DNA from: Frankiales bacterium
Lineage (GTDB): Bacteria > Actinomycetota > Actinomycetes > Mycobacteriales > SCTD01
Assembly: GCA_025465465.1 (NCBI GenBank)
Contig: JAODND010000046.1
Span: forward strand, 1 to 64,000
Reading direction: 5' to 3'
DNA: 64,000 bases
The translations under genes were made by a program, and so were the position numbers. Shown here in pieces: positions 18,537 to 28,232 of the stretch. Under the pieces are notes generated by a model, which ran no database searches, had not been told where the DNA came from, and saw only the letters and a program-made list of their open reading frames with translations. The first letter of the stretch is position 1, and each line of letters opens with the position of its first letter.

Positions 18537-19012
18537 TCGCCGGCGGCGTCGGCGAGCGCCGCGAGTGCGTCGCCGGCCACGCGCCACACGGTCCAGTCGT
18601 CCTCGGGACGAGCCCCCAGCGACCGGTAGAAGCCCTGGGCGGGTTCGTTCCAGTCGAGCACCCACCACTCGAAGCGGGTCCAGCCGCGCTCGACGCAGAC
18701 CTGCGCGAGCCGGACGAGCAGTGCCCTGCCCAGCCCGGTGCCGCGGGCCTCGGGACGCACGAACAGGTCCTCGAGCCACAGCCCCGGCCTGCCGGTCCAC
18801 GTGCTGAACGTGCGATACCACAGCGCGAAGCCGACGACCTCGCCGTCGAGCTCGGCGACGTGGCAGCTCGCGACCGGATCCGCCCCGAACAGGGCCGCGT
18901 GCAGGTCGGCCTCGGTCGCGTGGACGGCGTCCGGCTCCTTCTCGTAGTCGGCCAGCTCCTGCACGAGCTGCCGGATCACGGGGATGTCGGTGGGCACGGC
19001 TTCGCGGATCAC
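18521..19012 (-). CDS. GNAT family N-acetyltransferase
   Basis: LWLEDLFVRPEARGTGLGRALL; WWVLDWNEPAQGFYRSLGA. Confidence 0.92.
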   Translation of the reverse strand: MIREAVPTDIPVIRQLVQELADYEKEPDAVHATEADLHAALFGADPVASCHVAELDGEVVGFALWYRTFSTWTGRPGLWLEDLFVRPEARGTGLGRALLVRLAQVCVERGWTRFEWWVLDWNEPAQGFYRSLGARPEDDWTVWRVAGDALAALADAAGDQPAT

Positions 19013-19548
19013 AGGTTCCAGCCTCTCAGGGCCGGCCAATCGTGCTCCTTGCCCAGGATCCCGATGCCGCACGGCTCGAGGACCAGGTGCTGGGCGTCGA
19101 CGGGCTCCAGCTCGAGGTAGATGGCGGTCAGGATCCGCAGGACGTGGCCGTGCGCGACGAGGCAGGTGTCGCCGTGCGTCGGGAGGCGGGCCAGCACCCG
19201 TCGCACCCGCTCGGCGACCTGCTCGAGGGTCTCGCCGAGGTCCGGGTCGTCCCAGACGCGCCAGGGCTTCTCGGCGCTCAGCTGCTCCGTGGTGAGTCCC
19301 TCGGCGTGGCCGTAGTCCCACTCCATGAGGTCGGGCTCGGGCTCGGGTGTGAGCCCAGCGAGCTCGGCGGTCCGCCAGGCCCGCTGCAGGGGACTAGCGA
19401 GGACGAGCGCCCAGTCACGCCGGAGGCGAGGCGCCAGGTCACGTGCCTGGGCCTCGCCCTGCTCCGTGAGTGGGATGTCTGTCCGGCCCGTGTGCTGCAT
19501 GGTGCGCGACCACTCGGTCTCGCCGTGCCGGACCACCCACAACGACAT
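19009..19548 (-). CDS. Histidine phosphatase family protein
   Basis: VVRHGETEWSR catalytic motif, LVAHGHVLR. Confidence 0.92.
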   Translation of the reverse strand: MSLWVVRHGETEWSRTMQHTGRTDIPLTEQGEAQARDLAPRLRRDWALVLASPLQRAWRTAELAGLTPEPEPDLMEWDYGHAEGLTTEQLSAEKPWRVWDDPDLGETLEQVAERVRRVLARLPTHGDTCLVAHGHVLRILTAIYLELEPVDAQHLVLEPCGIGILGKEHDWPALRGWNL

Positions 19549-19557
19549 GGCCGGACG

Positions 19558-19947
19558 TCAGGTCTTCTTGGTCTCCCAGAAGATGGCGTCGATCTTCGCG
19601 ATCCCGTCGAGCAGCTTCTGGCCGTCGGCCGGGTCGTTGCTCTGCTTGCAAGCCGAGGCCTGCTTGATGGTGGTGTTGAACAGGGTGTGCAGGTCGGGGT
19701 ACTTCTCGAAGTGCGGGGGCTTGAAGTAGTCGGTCCAGAGCACATCGAGGTGGTGCTTCACGAGCTCGGCGCGCTGTTCCTTGATGCCGATCGCGCGGGA
19801 GCGGAACGTCGGGTCCTCGTTGCCCTGGTACTTCTCCTGGACGGCCTTCACCGACTCGGCCTCGATGCGGGCCTGGGCGGGGTCGTAGACACCGCAGGGG
19901 AGGTCGCAGTGGGCGCTGACGACGGTGGTGGGCTTGAGGGAAGCCAT
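19558..19947 (-). CDS. sodN: Nickel superoxide dismutase
   Basis: Nickel hook HCDLPCGVYDPAQARIEAESV after a short cleavable leader MASLKPTTVVSA. Confidence 0.97.
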   Translation of the reverse strand: MASLKPTTVVSAHCDLPCGVYDPAQARIEAESVKAVQEKYQGNEDPTFRSRAIGIKEQRAELVKHHLDVLWTDYFKPPHFEKYPDLHTLFNTTIKQASACKQSNDPADGQKLLDGIAKIDAIFWETKKT

Positions 19948-20002
19948 GATGTGTCCTTCCGGATCGGGTGCTCTCCCGACCCTAGACCGAGGGGGATCGC
20001 GG

Positions 20003-20329
20003 GTGCGCATCGGGACCGTGCTCGTCCGCGGGCCCTCGATGGTGCCGGCGCTCCACGACGGCGACTGCCTGGTCGTGGTCCGCGGTGGACGGGTGCGCCC
20101 GGGCTCGGTGGTGGTGGCGCGGTTCCGCTCGCGACCCTCGCTGCTGGTCGTGAAGCGGGCGGTGCGTCCGGTGGACGGCGGGTGGGAGCTGGCGTCGGAC
20201 AACCCCTTCGTCGACGGCCCGACGGGGGTCGCCGACGTCGAGGCCCGCGTCCTGCTCCGCTACTGGCCCCTGCGTCGAGGGGGTCCCTTCCGTCGTGCAC
20301 CTGATCGGTTCGATGAGCGGGCTTCCTGA
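20003..20329 (+). CDS. sodX: Nickel-type superoxide dismutase maturation protease (SodX, S26 family)
   Basis: GPSMVPALHDGDCLVV, divergent from sodN; 3' end overlaps a 92-bp repeat arm. Confidence 0.9.
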   Translation: MRIGTVLVRGPSMVPALHDGDCLVVVRGGRVRPGSVVVARFRSRPSLLVVKRAVRPVDGGWELASDNPFVDGPTGVADVEARVLLRYWPLRRGGPFRRAPDRFDERAS

Positions 20330-20376
20330 GCGTGCTGTCGGGCGCTGATGCCCGCAGGTCGTGCACGACAGAAGGG
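20285..20376. repeat. 92-bp palindromic repeat, family 2 copy A
   Basis: Arms CCCTTCCGTCGTGCAC (20285-20300) and GTGCACGACAGAAGGG (20361-20376), 1 mismatch in 16, 60-nt spacer; second copy at 57856-57947. Confidence 0.8.
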
Positions 20377-20380
20377 TGGG

Positions 20381-21145
20381 TCAGAGGACCTTGCCGAGGA
20401 AGGCCTTCGTGCGCGGGTGCTGAGGGTTGTCGATGACCTGCTTGGGGTCGCCCTGCTCGACGACGACGCCGTCGTCCATGAACACGACCGTGTCGCCGAC
20501 GTCGCGCGCGAAGCCCATCTCGTGGGTGACCACCACCATCGTCATGCCGTCCTTGGCCAGGCCGCGCATGACGTCGAGGACCTCGCCGACGAGCTCGGGG
20601 TCGAGGGCGGAGGTCGGCTCGTCGAACAGCATCAGCTTCGGCTTCATCGCGAGCGCTCTGGCGATGGCGACGCGCTGCTGCTGGCCGCCGGAGAGCTGGG
20701 CGGGGTAGGCGTTGAGCTTGTCGGCCAGACCCACCCGTTCGAGCAGGGTGTGGCCGGAGGCGACGGCCTCGGCCTTGCTCTGCTTCAGCACCCGCACCGG
20801 TGCCTCGATGACGTTGCCGAGCGCCGTCATGTGCGGGAAGAGGTTGAAGCGCTGGAAGACCATGCCGATGTGCGCGCGCTTCGCCGCCGTCTCGTGCTCG
20901 CGCTGCTCGTACAGCCTGCCGCCCTGCTGGCGGTAGCCGACCAGCTCCCCGTCGACGTAGAGCCGTCCGCGGTTGATCTGCTCGAGGTGGTTGATGCAGC
21001 GCAGGAACGTCGACTTGCCCGAGCCTGAGGGGCCGAGCAGGCAGCACACCTCGCCGGGCTGTACGGCGAGGTCGATGCCCTTCAGCACCTCGAGCTTGCC
21101 GAAGCTCTTGCGCACTCCCTCTGCGAGGACCATCGGGGTCGTCAT
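20381..21145 (-). CDS. Amino acid ABC transporter ATP-binding protein
   Basis: [52 protein letters not shown]. Confidence 0.95.
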   Translation of the reverse strand: MTTPMVLAEGVRKSFGKLEVLKGIDLAVQPGEVCCLLGPSGSGKSTFLRCINHLEQINRGRLYVDGELVGYRQQGGRLYEQREHETAAKRAHIGMVFQRFNLFPHMTALGNVIEAPVRVLKQSKAEAVASGHTLLERVGLADKLNAYPAQLSGGQQQRVAIARALAMKPKLMLFDEPTSALDPELVGEVLDVMRGLAKDGMTMVVVTHEMGFARDVGDTVVFMDDGVVVEQGDPKQVIDNPQHPRTKAFLGKVL

Positions 21146-22035
21146 GTGCGTCCCGGACGGATGCCGCGCAGCACGCGTTGGAAGGGGGTGGCCGGGAGCT
21201 CGCGCTGGGCGCCCCGTGCAAAGCGGCGCTCGAGGTAGTACTGCCCGACGCTGAAGACGCTGGTCAGCACGAGGTACCAGATCGCGGCGACGAAGAGCAT
21301 CGGGATCAGCTCGAGGTTCTGCCCGGCGAGGGTCTGGACGGTCCGTAGCACCTCTGTGAACTGTGCGGCGGTGGCCAGCGAGCTCGACTTGAGCATGTTG
21401 ATGAACTCGTTGCCGGTCGGCGGGATGATGACGCGCATCGCCTGCGGCAGCACGATCCGGCGCAGCGTGAGCCCCTGTGTCATGCCGAGCGCCTGGGACG
21501 CCTCGGTCTGGCCGCTGTCGACCGAGCCGATGCCAGCGCGCACGATTTCCGCCATGTAGGCGCCCTCGTTGATGCCGAGCCCGAGCAGCGCAGCGAGGAA
21601 CGGGGTGATGGTGGTGTTGGTGTCCGCGTGCCACAGACCCGGGATCGACAGAGTTGGGAAGATGGCGGCGAGGTTGTACCAGAGGATCAACTGCAGCAGC
21701 AGCGGCGTACCGCGGAAGAACCAGACGTAGAACCAGCCGACGCCGCCCATGACAGGGTTCTTCGACTGGCGCATGACCGCGGCCACCACTCCGAGGCCCA
21801 CCCCCAGCAGCTGGGCGGCGACGCTGATCTCCAGGGTGTGCCAGACGCCTACGAGGACGACGTGGGAGAAGAGGTAGTCACCGGTGACGCCGTAGTGGAT
21901 GTCCGCTTGGACGAAGGCGCGGACGAGCAGCGCGACGAGCGCCAGGACGCCGACAGCGCCGACCCAGCGCCCCCAGTGGCGAACCGGGATGGCGACGATC
22001 GGGTCGACGCCGGTCCCAGCTGCTCCGTCGGTCAT
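21142..22035 (-). CDS. Amino acid ABC transporter permease
   Basis: [49 protein letters not shown] (HisM/GlnP family). Confidence 0.94.
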   Translation of the reverse strand: MTDGAAGTGVDPIVAIPVRHWGRWVGAVGVLALVALLVRAFVQADIHYGVTGDYLFSHVVLVGVWHTLEISVAAQLLGVGLGVVAAVMRQSKNPVMGGVGWFYVWFFRGTPLLLQLILWYNLAAIFPTLSIPGLWHADTNTTITPFLAALLGLGINEGAYMAEIVRAGIGSVDSGQTEASQALGMTQGLTLRRIVLPQAMRVIIPPTGNEFINMLKSSSLATAAQFTEVLRTVQTLAGQNLELIPMLFVAAIWYLVLTSVFSVGQYYLERRFARGAQRELPATPFQRVLRGIRPGRT

Positions 22036-22922
22036 GTGCCGGCGTTGACCGTCGCCGTCTTCAAGGCGCCCTGAGTGACGTTCCACTTCTGCAGGATCTT
22101 CGCGTAGGACCCGTCGTCGATGAGGGCCTGCACGGCCTTCTGGATCGCGTCGCGGAGCGCCGTGTCGGACTTGCGAACCCCGATGCCGTAGGGGCCGGCC
22201 TCCAGCTGCTGGCCGACGACCTCGAAGCTGCTCGCCTGCTTCTGGGCGGTGTAGGCGGCGACCGGGAAGTCGTTCATGTCTGCGACCGCCCGCCCCGACT
22301 TCACCTGCTGCAGCGCCTCCGGGTCGGTGTCGAACTTCAGCACGTTCAAGGGTTTGCCGGCTGTCTTGCACTTGGCCTGCTGGGCCGTCGCCACGTCATC
22401 TTGGGTGGTGCCGCGCTGGAGGGCGACCGTCTTGCCGCAGAAGTCGTCGAGGGTGTTGATGTTGGACGGGTTGCCCTTCTTGACGATGATCGAGGTGCCG
22501 GCGGAGAAGTAGTCGACGAAGTCGACCGTCGCCTGGCGCTTCTTGTTGTCGCTCATGGCGCTCATGATGACGTCGATGCGCTTGCTGGTGGTGAGCTGCG
22601 GGATGAGGCCGTCAAAGGTGCCGTTGACGAACTCGAGCTTGATGCCGAGCTTGTCGCCGATGGCCTTGGCGAGGTCCGGGTCGATGCCGGTCGCCGTCGT
22701 GCCGTCGGTGCCGACGAACTCGACCGGCGCGTAGTTCACGTCGGAGCCCACGACGAGCTTGCCCTTCGCCTTGATGTCCGCGGGGACCAGGCTCGCTAAC
22801 GGCGCCGCCGTGCTCGAGGGACCGGCGACGGTGGGGTTGTCGCTGCCACTGCTGCCACAGGACGTCAGGACCAGAGGCACTACGGCGAGGAGCGGAAGGC
22901 TTCGGAGCAGTCGGGCACGCAC
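22032..22922 (-). CDS. Amino acid ABC transporter substrate-binding lipoprotein
   Basis: Signal peptide with lipobox LTSCGSSG; GKLVVGSDVNYAPVEFVG, SBP family 3. Confidence 0.93.
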   Translation of the reverse strand: MRARLLRSLPLLAVVPLVLTSCGSSGSDNPTVAGPSSTAAPLASLVPADIKAKGKLVVGSDVNYAPVEFVGTDGTTATGIDPDLAKAIGDKLGIKLEFVNGTFDGLIPQLTTSKRIDVIMSAMSDNKKRQATVDFVDYFSAGTSIIVKKGNPSNINTLDDFCGKTVALQRGTTQDDVATAQQAKCKTAGKPLNVLKFDTDPEALQQVKSGRAVADMNDFPVAAYTAQKQASSFEVVGQQLEAGPYGIGVRKSDTALRDAIQKAVQALIDDGSYAKILQKWNVTQGALKTATVNAGT

Positions 22923-23135
22923 GGGAGGACCTCCAGGTCGCGGGTCGTGATCGCGCGCATGGTTGCACGCCCTTGGCCCAGAAAGGCATCTGTCAGATTC
23001 CTGAAACACCCACTGGCGTCCTGCTGTGCGTCGCCGAACGCGGCTGTGACACGATGGACGCACCGGGCAATCCCCGACCGTTCCGCGCGCTCCACCCGCT
23101 GTCGCGCCTTCCCTGACAGCTGCCTTGGAGCACGT

Positions 23136-24338
23136 GTGACTGCCTTCCTGGAGGACCAACCTGTCGTGAGCACCGAGTCCCGCGACGACGATCCTGCCTT
23201 CGCCCTCCACCGCGGGGGCAAGATCGAGATCTCGCTCTCGGTCCCGCTCGAGACCCGCGACGACCTCTCGCTCGCCTACACGCCGGGCGTCGCCCGGGTC
23301 TGTACGGCCATTGCCGAGGAGCCCGACCTCATCTACGACTACACGTGGATGTCCCGGACGGTCGCCGTGGTCACCGACGGCACCGCGGTGCTCGGGCTCG
23401 GGGACATCGGGGCCAAGGCGGCGCTGCCCGTCATGGAGGGCAAGGCGATGCTGTTCAAGCACTTCGGCGGCGTCGACGCCGTGCCGATCTGCCTGGACGT
23501 GACCGACACCGACGAGCTGATCGAGACGGTCGTCCGCCTCGCGCCGGCCTTCGGTGGGATCAACCTCGAGGACATCAGCGCTCCGCGCTGCTTCGAGGTG
23601 GAGCGCCGGGTGCAGGAGCGGCTCGACATCCCGGTCTTCCACGACGACCAGCACGGCACCGCGATCGTGACGCTGGCCGCGCTCCGCAACGCCGCAAAGG
23701 TGACCGGCCGAACCCTCGCCGACCTGCGCGTCGTCGTGTCGGGTGCGGGTGCTGCCGGCATCGCGGTGTCGAAGATGATCCTCGAGGCCGGCATCGGCGA
23801 CCTGGCCATCGCGGACAGCAAGGGGATCGTCCACCTCGACCGCACCGACCTGAACGACGAGAAGCGGATGTTCGCCGGCATCAGCAACAAGGCGGCGTTC
23901 ACCGGGTCGTTCAACGACGCGCTCGCGGGGGCGGACGTCCTCATCGGCCTGTCCGCCGGGAAGGTCCCGTTCGAGGCCGTGCAGTCGATGGCTCCGGACA
24001 GCATCGTCTTCGCGATGGCCAACCCCGACCCGGAGGTGCACCCGGACGACGCGCGCCGGGCCGGTGCCCGCGTCATCGCGACGGGCCGATCCGACTTCCC
24101 GAACCAGATCAACAACGTGCTCGCCTTCCCCGGCGTCTTCCGCGGCGCCATGGAGGTGCGGGCCCGCTGCGTCACCGAGGGCATGAAGCAGGCCGCGGCC
24201 GTCGCCCTCGCGGACGTCATCGCCGACGAGCTGTCCGAGGACTGCGTCATCCCGTCCTGCTTCGACCCGCGGGTGGCTCCGGCCGTCGCCGCCGCGGTGG
24301 CCGACGCCGCTCGTCGCGACGGGGTCGCCCGGCTCTGA
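23136..24338 (+). CDS. NAD(P)-dependent malic enzyme
   Basis: YTPGVARVC, VFHDDQHGTAIVTLAAL, FAMANPDPEV; GTG start inferred. Confidence 0.93.
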   Translation: MTAFLEDQPVVSTESRDDDPAFALHRGGKIEISLSVPLETRDDLSLAYTPGVARVCTAIAEEPDLIYDYTWMSRTVAVVTDGTAVLGLGDIGAKAALPVMEGKAMLFKHFGGVDAVPICLDVTDTDELIETVVRLAPAFGGINLEDISAPRCFEVERRVQERLDIPVFHDDQHGTAIVTLAALRNAAKVTGRTLADLRVVVSGAGAAGIAVSKMILEAGIGDLAIADSKGIVHLDRTDLNDEKRMFAGISNKAAFTGSFNDALAGADVLIGLSAGKVPFEAVQSMAPDSIVFAMANPDPEVHPDDARRAGARVIATGRSDFPNQINNVLAFPGVFRGAMEVRARCVTEGMKQAAAVALADVIADELSEDCVIPSCFDPRVAPAVAAAVADAARRDGVARL

Positions 24339-24371
24339 ACGGCCCCGGGGCCTCCCCGTAGGGTCGGCGAC

Positions 24372-25337
24372 ATGCTTGCTGTCACGTGCACCTCGCAATC
24401 CGTCGACGACCCCCTGTCGGGCCTGACCGTCGGCGAGCGGCCGGACCCGGACGTCCCCGAAGGCTGGGTCCGGGTCACCGTCAAGGCGGCTGCCCTCAAC
24501 CACCACGACCTGTGGTCCCTGAAGGGCGTGGGGCTGTCGGCTGACCTGCTGCCGATGACCCTCGGCTGCGATGCAGCGGGCGTCCTCGACGACGGCACCG
24601 AGGTGGTCGTGCACGCGGTGATCTCCTCGGCAGGGTGGAGCGGTGACGAGACGCTCGACCCGAAGCGGACGCTGCTGTCCGAGAAGCACCAGGGCACGCT
24701 CGCCGAGGTCGTCGTCGTCCCTGCGCGCAACGTGGTGCCGAAGCCCCCCGAGCTCTCGTGGGACGAGGCCGCCTGCCTCCCGACGGCCTGGCTCACCGCC
24801 TACCGGATGCTGTTCACGAACGCCGGCCTGCGCCCAGGCCAGACGGTGCTGGTCCAAGGTGCCGGCGGCGGCGTGGCGACAGCGGCCATCGCACTGGCCC
24901 GGCACGCCGGCTATCGGGTGTGGGCGACCAGCCGGGACGAGACCAAGCGCAAGCAGGCCCTCGAGCTCGGTGCCCACGACGCCTTCGAGACCGGTGCTCG
25001 GCTGCCGGAACGCGTCGACGCCGTGCTCGAGACGGTGGGCAAGGCGACGTGGTCGCACTCGATGAAGGCGCTGCGTCCGGGCGGGACACTCGTCGTGTCC
25101 GGGGCGACGACCGGGGCCGACCCGAGCGCCGACCTGAACAGGTTGTTCTTCCTGCAGCTCAAGGTCCTCGGTTCGACGATGGGCACGCGGGCGGAGCTGG
25201 CTGACCTGCTTGCCTTCTGCGTCTCGACCGGTCTCCGGCCGGTCATCAGCGACGTGCGGCCGCTCGCCGACGCCGCCGCGAGCTTCGCCAAGCTGGCCGA
25301 GGGCGACGTGTTCGGAAAGCTGGTCCTGACCGCCTGA
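24372..25337 (+). CDS. Zinc-binding alcohol dehydrogenase/quinone oxidoreductase family
   Basis: MDR motifs: AALNHHDLWSLKG, VLVQGAGGGVATAAI. Confidence 0.9.
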   Translation: MLAVTCTSQSVDDPLSGLTVGERPDPDVPEGWVRVTVKAAALNHHDLWSLKGVGLSADLLPMTLGCDAAGVLDDGTEVVVHAVISSAGWSGDETLDPKRTLLSEKHQGTLAEVVVVPARNVVPKPPELSWDEAACLPTAWLTAYRMLFTNAGLRPGQTVLVQGAGGGVATAAIALARHAGYRVWATSRDETKRKQALELGAHDAFETGARLPERVDAVLETVGKATWSHSMKALRPGGTLVVSGATTGADPSADLNRLFFLQLKVLGSTMGTRAELADLLAFCVSTGLRPVISDVRPLADAAASFAKLAEGDVFGKLVLTA

Positions 25338-26110
25338 TGGTGCTTCCGGTCCACGACGACAACCCGACCCGGCGACCGGGGTATGTCACCTGGTTGCTGA
25401 TCGGCATCAATGTCGTGGTCTTCCTGCTCAGCCCGCTCGCGCAGCATCTCGTCGGGAGCACCCCGCTCGCCCAGGTCTGCCAGACCCAGGCGTACTTCGA
25501 CCGCTACGCCGCCGTCCCTGATGAGCTCGTGCACAACCGGCAGGAGCCGACGGCGGCGACCGGCGACGTCGGGCACGCGGGAGCCCGGGTCGGCTGCGTC
25601 GCCCAGCACCCACCGAGCTTCCACAAGACACCTGCGCTCTCGGTGCTGACGGCGATGTTCCTCCACGGCTCATGGCTGCACCTGCTCGGCAACATGCTGT
25701 TCCTCTGGGTCTTCGGCAACAACGTCGAGGACCGTCTCGGCAGGCTGCGGTACATCGGCTTCTACCTGCTGTGCGGGTATGCCGCGACGTACGGGTTCGC
25801 GTTGGTGCAGCCGTCATCGACCCAGCCGCTGGTCGGTGCCTCCGGCGCCATCGCGGGTGTGCTCGGCGCCTACTTCGTGCTCTTCCCGCGCGCCAAGGTG
25901 CTCTCGCTGCTGACGTTCTTGTTCTTCCTGCCGGTCCGGCTGCCCGCCTGGCTGGTGCTCGGTAGCTGGTTCGTCCTGCAGTACCTCAGCCTGCGTGCCA
26001 ACCAGGCCGGCAGCGGGTCAGGGGTCGCCTACCTGGCCCATGTCATCGGCTTCGTCCTCGGGGCCGCGATCTGCTGGCAGCTCAGGGGACAGCGGCAGCG
26101 GCGCGCCTGA
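25337..26110 (+). CDS. Rhomboid family intramembrane serine protease
   Basis: FLHGSWLHLLGNMLFLWVFGNNVED, LVGASGAIAGVLGAY, YLAHVIGFVLGA. Confidence 0.94.
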   Translation: MVLPVHDDNPTRRPGYVTWLLIGINVVVFLLSPLAQHLVGSTPLAQVCQTQAYFDRYAAVPDELVHNRQEPTAATGDVGHAGARVGCVAQHPPSFHKTPALSVLTAMFLHGSWLHLLGNMLFLWVFGNNVEDRLGRLRYIGFYLLCGYAATYGFALVQPSSTQPLVGASGAIAGVLGAYFVLFPRAKVLSLLTFLFFLPVRLPAWLVLGSWFVLQYLSLRANQAGSGSGVAYLAHVIGFVLGAAICWQLRGQRQRRA

Positions 26111-27455
26111 CCGCGGCGACCGACTCCTCGACGTCGCGCTCGTCGGTCGACCAGTTGCTCACGGAGACCCGCAGGACCGCCTGGCCGCGCCACACCGACC
26201 CCGACATCCAGGTCCGGCCCTCCTTGAGCAGGGCGGCGATGACGGCGCGGGTCCGTGCGTCGTCGCCGAAGGAGACCGAGACCTGGGTGAAGACGACGTC
26301 GTTGTGCACCGTCGCACCCGGCACGTCGGCGATCCCGTCCGCGAGCTGCCTGGCCCGCAGGACGAGCCGGTCGACCAGCTCGCCGATCCCTTGTCTACCA
26401 AGGGATCTCAGCGCCGCCCAGACCGGGACGCCGCGGCCGCGGCGGGAGAGCTCAGGCACCTTCTCGAACGCGTCTCCCGCGCTGTCGTGGATGAGATAGC
26501 TGGCGTGCAGGCCCATCGCCCCGCGCACGGCCGCTCGGTCGGCGACGATCGCGATGCCCGCGTCGTAGGGCACGTTGAGGGTCTTGTGCGCGTCGGTCGC
26601 CCACGAGTCCGCCTGCGCCAGGCCCGGCACCAGGCTGCGCAGGGTCGGGGACGCCGCGGCCCACAGCCCGAAGGCACCGTCGACGTGCACCCACGCGCCG
26701 GACCGGTGGGCGATCTCGACGCACGCGGCAACCGGGTCGAACGCACCCGAGTGGATGTTGCCGGCTTGCAGGCACACGATGGCCGGCCCCTCCTGCAGGG
26801 TCTCCGCCAGTGCGGTGGGCAGGACCCGACCCTCATCGTCGACGGCGAGGACCGTCGGGGCGCCCAGTCCGAGGTACCGCAGCGCCAGGTCCACCGTCTC
26901 GTGCCGTTCGGCGCCGACCAGGACCTGGAGGGGCGGTGCCCCGTTGAGCCCGTCGCGGTCGAGATCCCAGCCGGCCCTCGCCAGCGCCGCCTGCCGAGCT
27001 GCTGCGAGACAGGTGAAGTTTGCCATCGTCGCCCCGGTGACGAAGCCGACGTCGGCCGTGGCCGGCAGGCCGAGCAGGTCGAGCAGCCACTCCGCTGCCA
27101 CCTGCTCGCAGGCGGCGACGCCCGGGCTGGTCGCCGTCAGCCCGGCGTTCTGGTCCCACGCGCTCACCAGCCAGTCGGCCGCCAGTGCGGCGGGCAGCGT
27201 CCCGCCGATGACCCATCCGAAGAACCGGCCCGACGGGATGGCCATCAGCCCGGCCTCCGCCTTGGTGGCCAGCAGGTCGATGACCGCCGCGGGATCGGTC
27301 GCGGTGTCGGGAAGCGGACCGCCCAGCAACGGCAGCAGGTCCTCGACCGTCGCGCTCGGTGGTACCGCTCGGGTCGACTGCGAGTCGAGCCAGCGCAGAG
27401 CGTGGTCGTGGGCGGCCTGAAGGGCCGGGGCGAACGCGTCCGGGCGGGCTGTCAT
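26082..27455 (-). CDS. Pyridoxal-dependent decarboxylase/aminotransferase class V family
   Basis: WVHVDGAFGLWAAASP, SWATDAHKTLNVPYDAGIAIV. Confidence 0.9.
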   Translation of the reverse strand: MTARPDAFAPALQAAHDHALRWLDSQSTRAVPPSATVEDLLPLLGGPLPDTATDPAAVIDLLATKAEAGLMAIPSGRFFGWVIGGTLPAALAADWLVSAWDQNAGLTATSPGVAACEQVAAEWLLDLLGLPATADVGFVTGATMANFTCLAAARQAALARAGWDLDRDGLNGAPPLQVLVGAERHETVDLALRYLGLGAPTVLAVDDEGRVLPTALAETLQEGPAIVCLQAGNIHSGAFDPVAACVEIAHRSGAWVHVDGAFGLWAAASPTLRSLVPGLAQADSWATDAHKTLNVPYDAGIAIVADRAAVRGAMGLHASYLIHDSAGDAFEKVPELSRRGRGVPVWAALRSLGRQGIGELVDRLVLRARQLADGIADVPGATVHNDVVFTQVSVSFGDDARTRAVIAALLKEGRTWMSGSVWRGQAVLRVSVSNWSTDERDVEESVAAVRRAAAAVP

Positions 27456-27472
27456 GCCCTCCAGTCTTGCCC

Positions 27473-28024
27473 TCAGCCGAAGCTGACGGAAGCCGTCGGC
27501 ACGACGCCGACCTCACGCCCGGGAGCAGTGGTGTTCTCCCAGGAGAAGTTGGTGAACGCGATGGCGGTCTCCGCGGTCGGGCCGCCCCACTGGCTGAGGT
27601 CCTCCGTGGTGTGGGCGTCGTTGACGAGCAGGGTGTCGTAGCCGCGGGCGACAGCACCGTGCAGTGTCAAGCGGATGCAGGCGTCGGACTGCGCACCCGC
27701 GACGACGAGCTTGCCGATGCCGCGGTCGGCGAGCACCTGCTCGAGGTCGGTCTCCTCGAAGGAGTCGCCCCACCTCTTGTGCACCACCGGGTCGCCGTCC
27801 GGGATCACGAGCTCAGGGACGTACTCCCACTGCGGGCTGCCCGTCGGGAGCTCGTCGCTGGTGTGCTGGACCCAGACGACGCAGACGTCGGCGGCGCGGG
27901 CCTTGTCGACGAGGGTCGCGATGTTGGCGACGACGCCGTCGCGGTCGACGGCCTGCGCCACGACGCCGACCTGCACGTCGACGACCAGCAGTGCGGTGTC
28001 AGGACGATCGGTCAGCGTGGTCAT
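27473..28024 (-). CDS. Isochorismatase-family cysteine hydrolase
   Basis: TALLVVDVQVGVV, LVVAGAQSDACIRLT. Confidence 0.9.
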   Translation of the reverse strand: MTTLTDRPDTALLVVDVQVGVVAQAVDRDGVVANIATLVDKARAADVCVVWVQHTSDELPTGSPQWEYVPELVIPDGDPVVHKRWGDSFEETDLEQVLADRGIGKLVVAGAQSDACIRLTLHGAVARGYDTLLVNDAHTTEDLSQWGGPTAETAIAFTNFSWENTTAPGREVGVVPTASVSFG

Positions 28025-28056
28025 TGGCTCACGCTAGGACCGAAAACGACGCAACG

Positions 28057-28230
28057 TCACTCGTCGTCGTCGAGCCGCGCGAGCCAGGTGGCGACCCGCT
28101 CGATCGGCACCTCGAACTCCGGGTGCTCGTCCACGAACTCCTTCAGCCGCTCAGCGAGCCAGGCCAACGTGACCTCCTCCTCGCCGCGCCGCTGGGCGAG
28201 CTCCTCGAGGCCTCGGTCGGTGAAGTACAT
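28057..28230 (-). CDS. DUF6104-like small protein (57 aa)
   Basis: ATG translation starting MYFTDRGLEELAQRRGEEEVTLAWLAERLKEFVDEHPEFEVPIERVATWLARLDDDE. Confidence 0.75.
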   Translation of the reverse strand: MYFTDRGLEELAQRRGEEEVTLAWLAERLKEFVDEHPEFEVPIERVATWLARLDDDE

Positions 28231-28232
28231 CC

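Noticed and set aside
22923-25058. Long N-terminal extension of the substrate-binding protein ORF
   Set aside because: Antisense to malic enzyme and dehydrogenase; signal peptide and lipobox place the start near 22922
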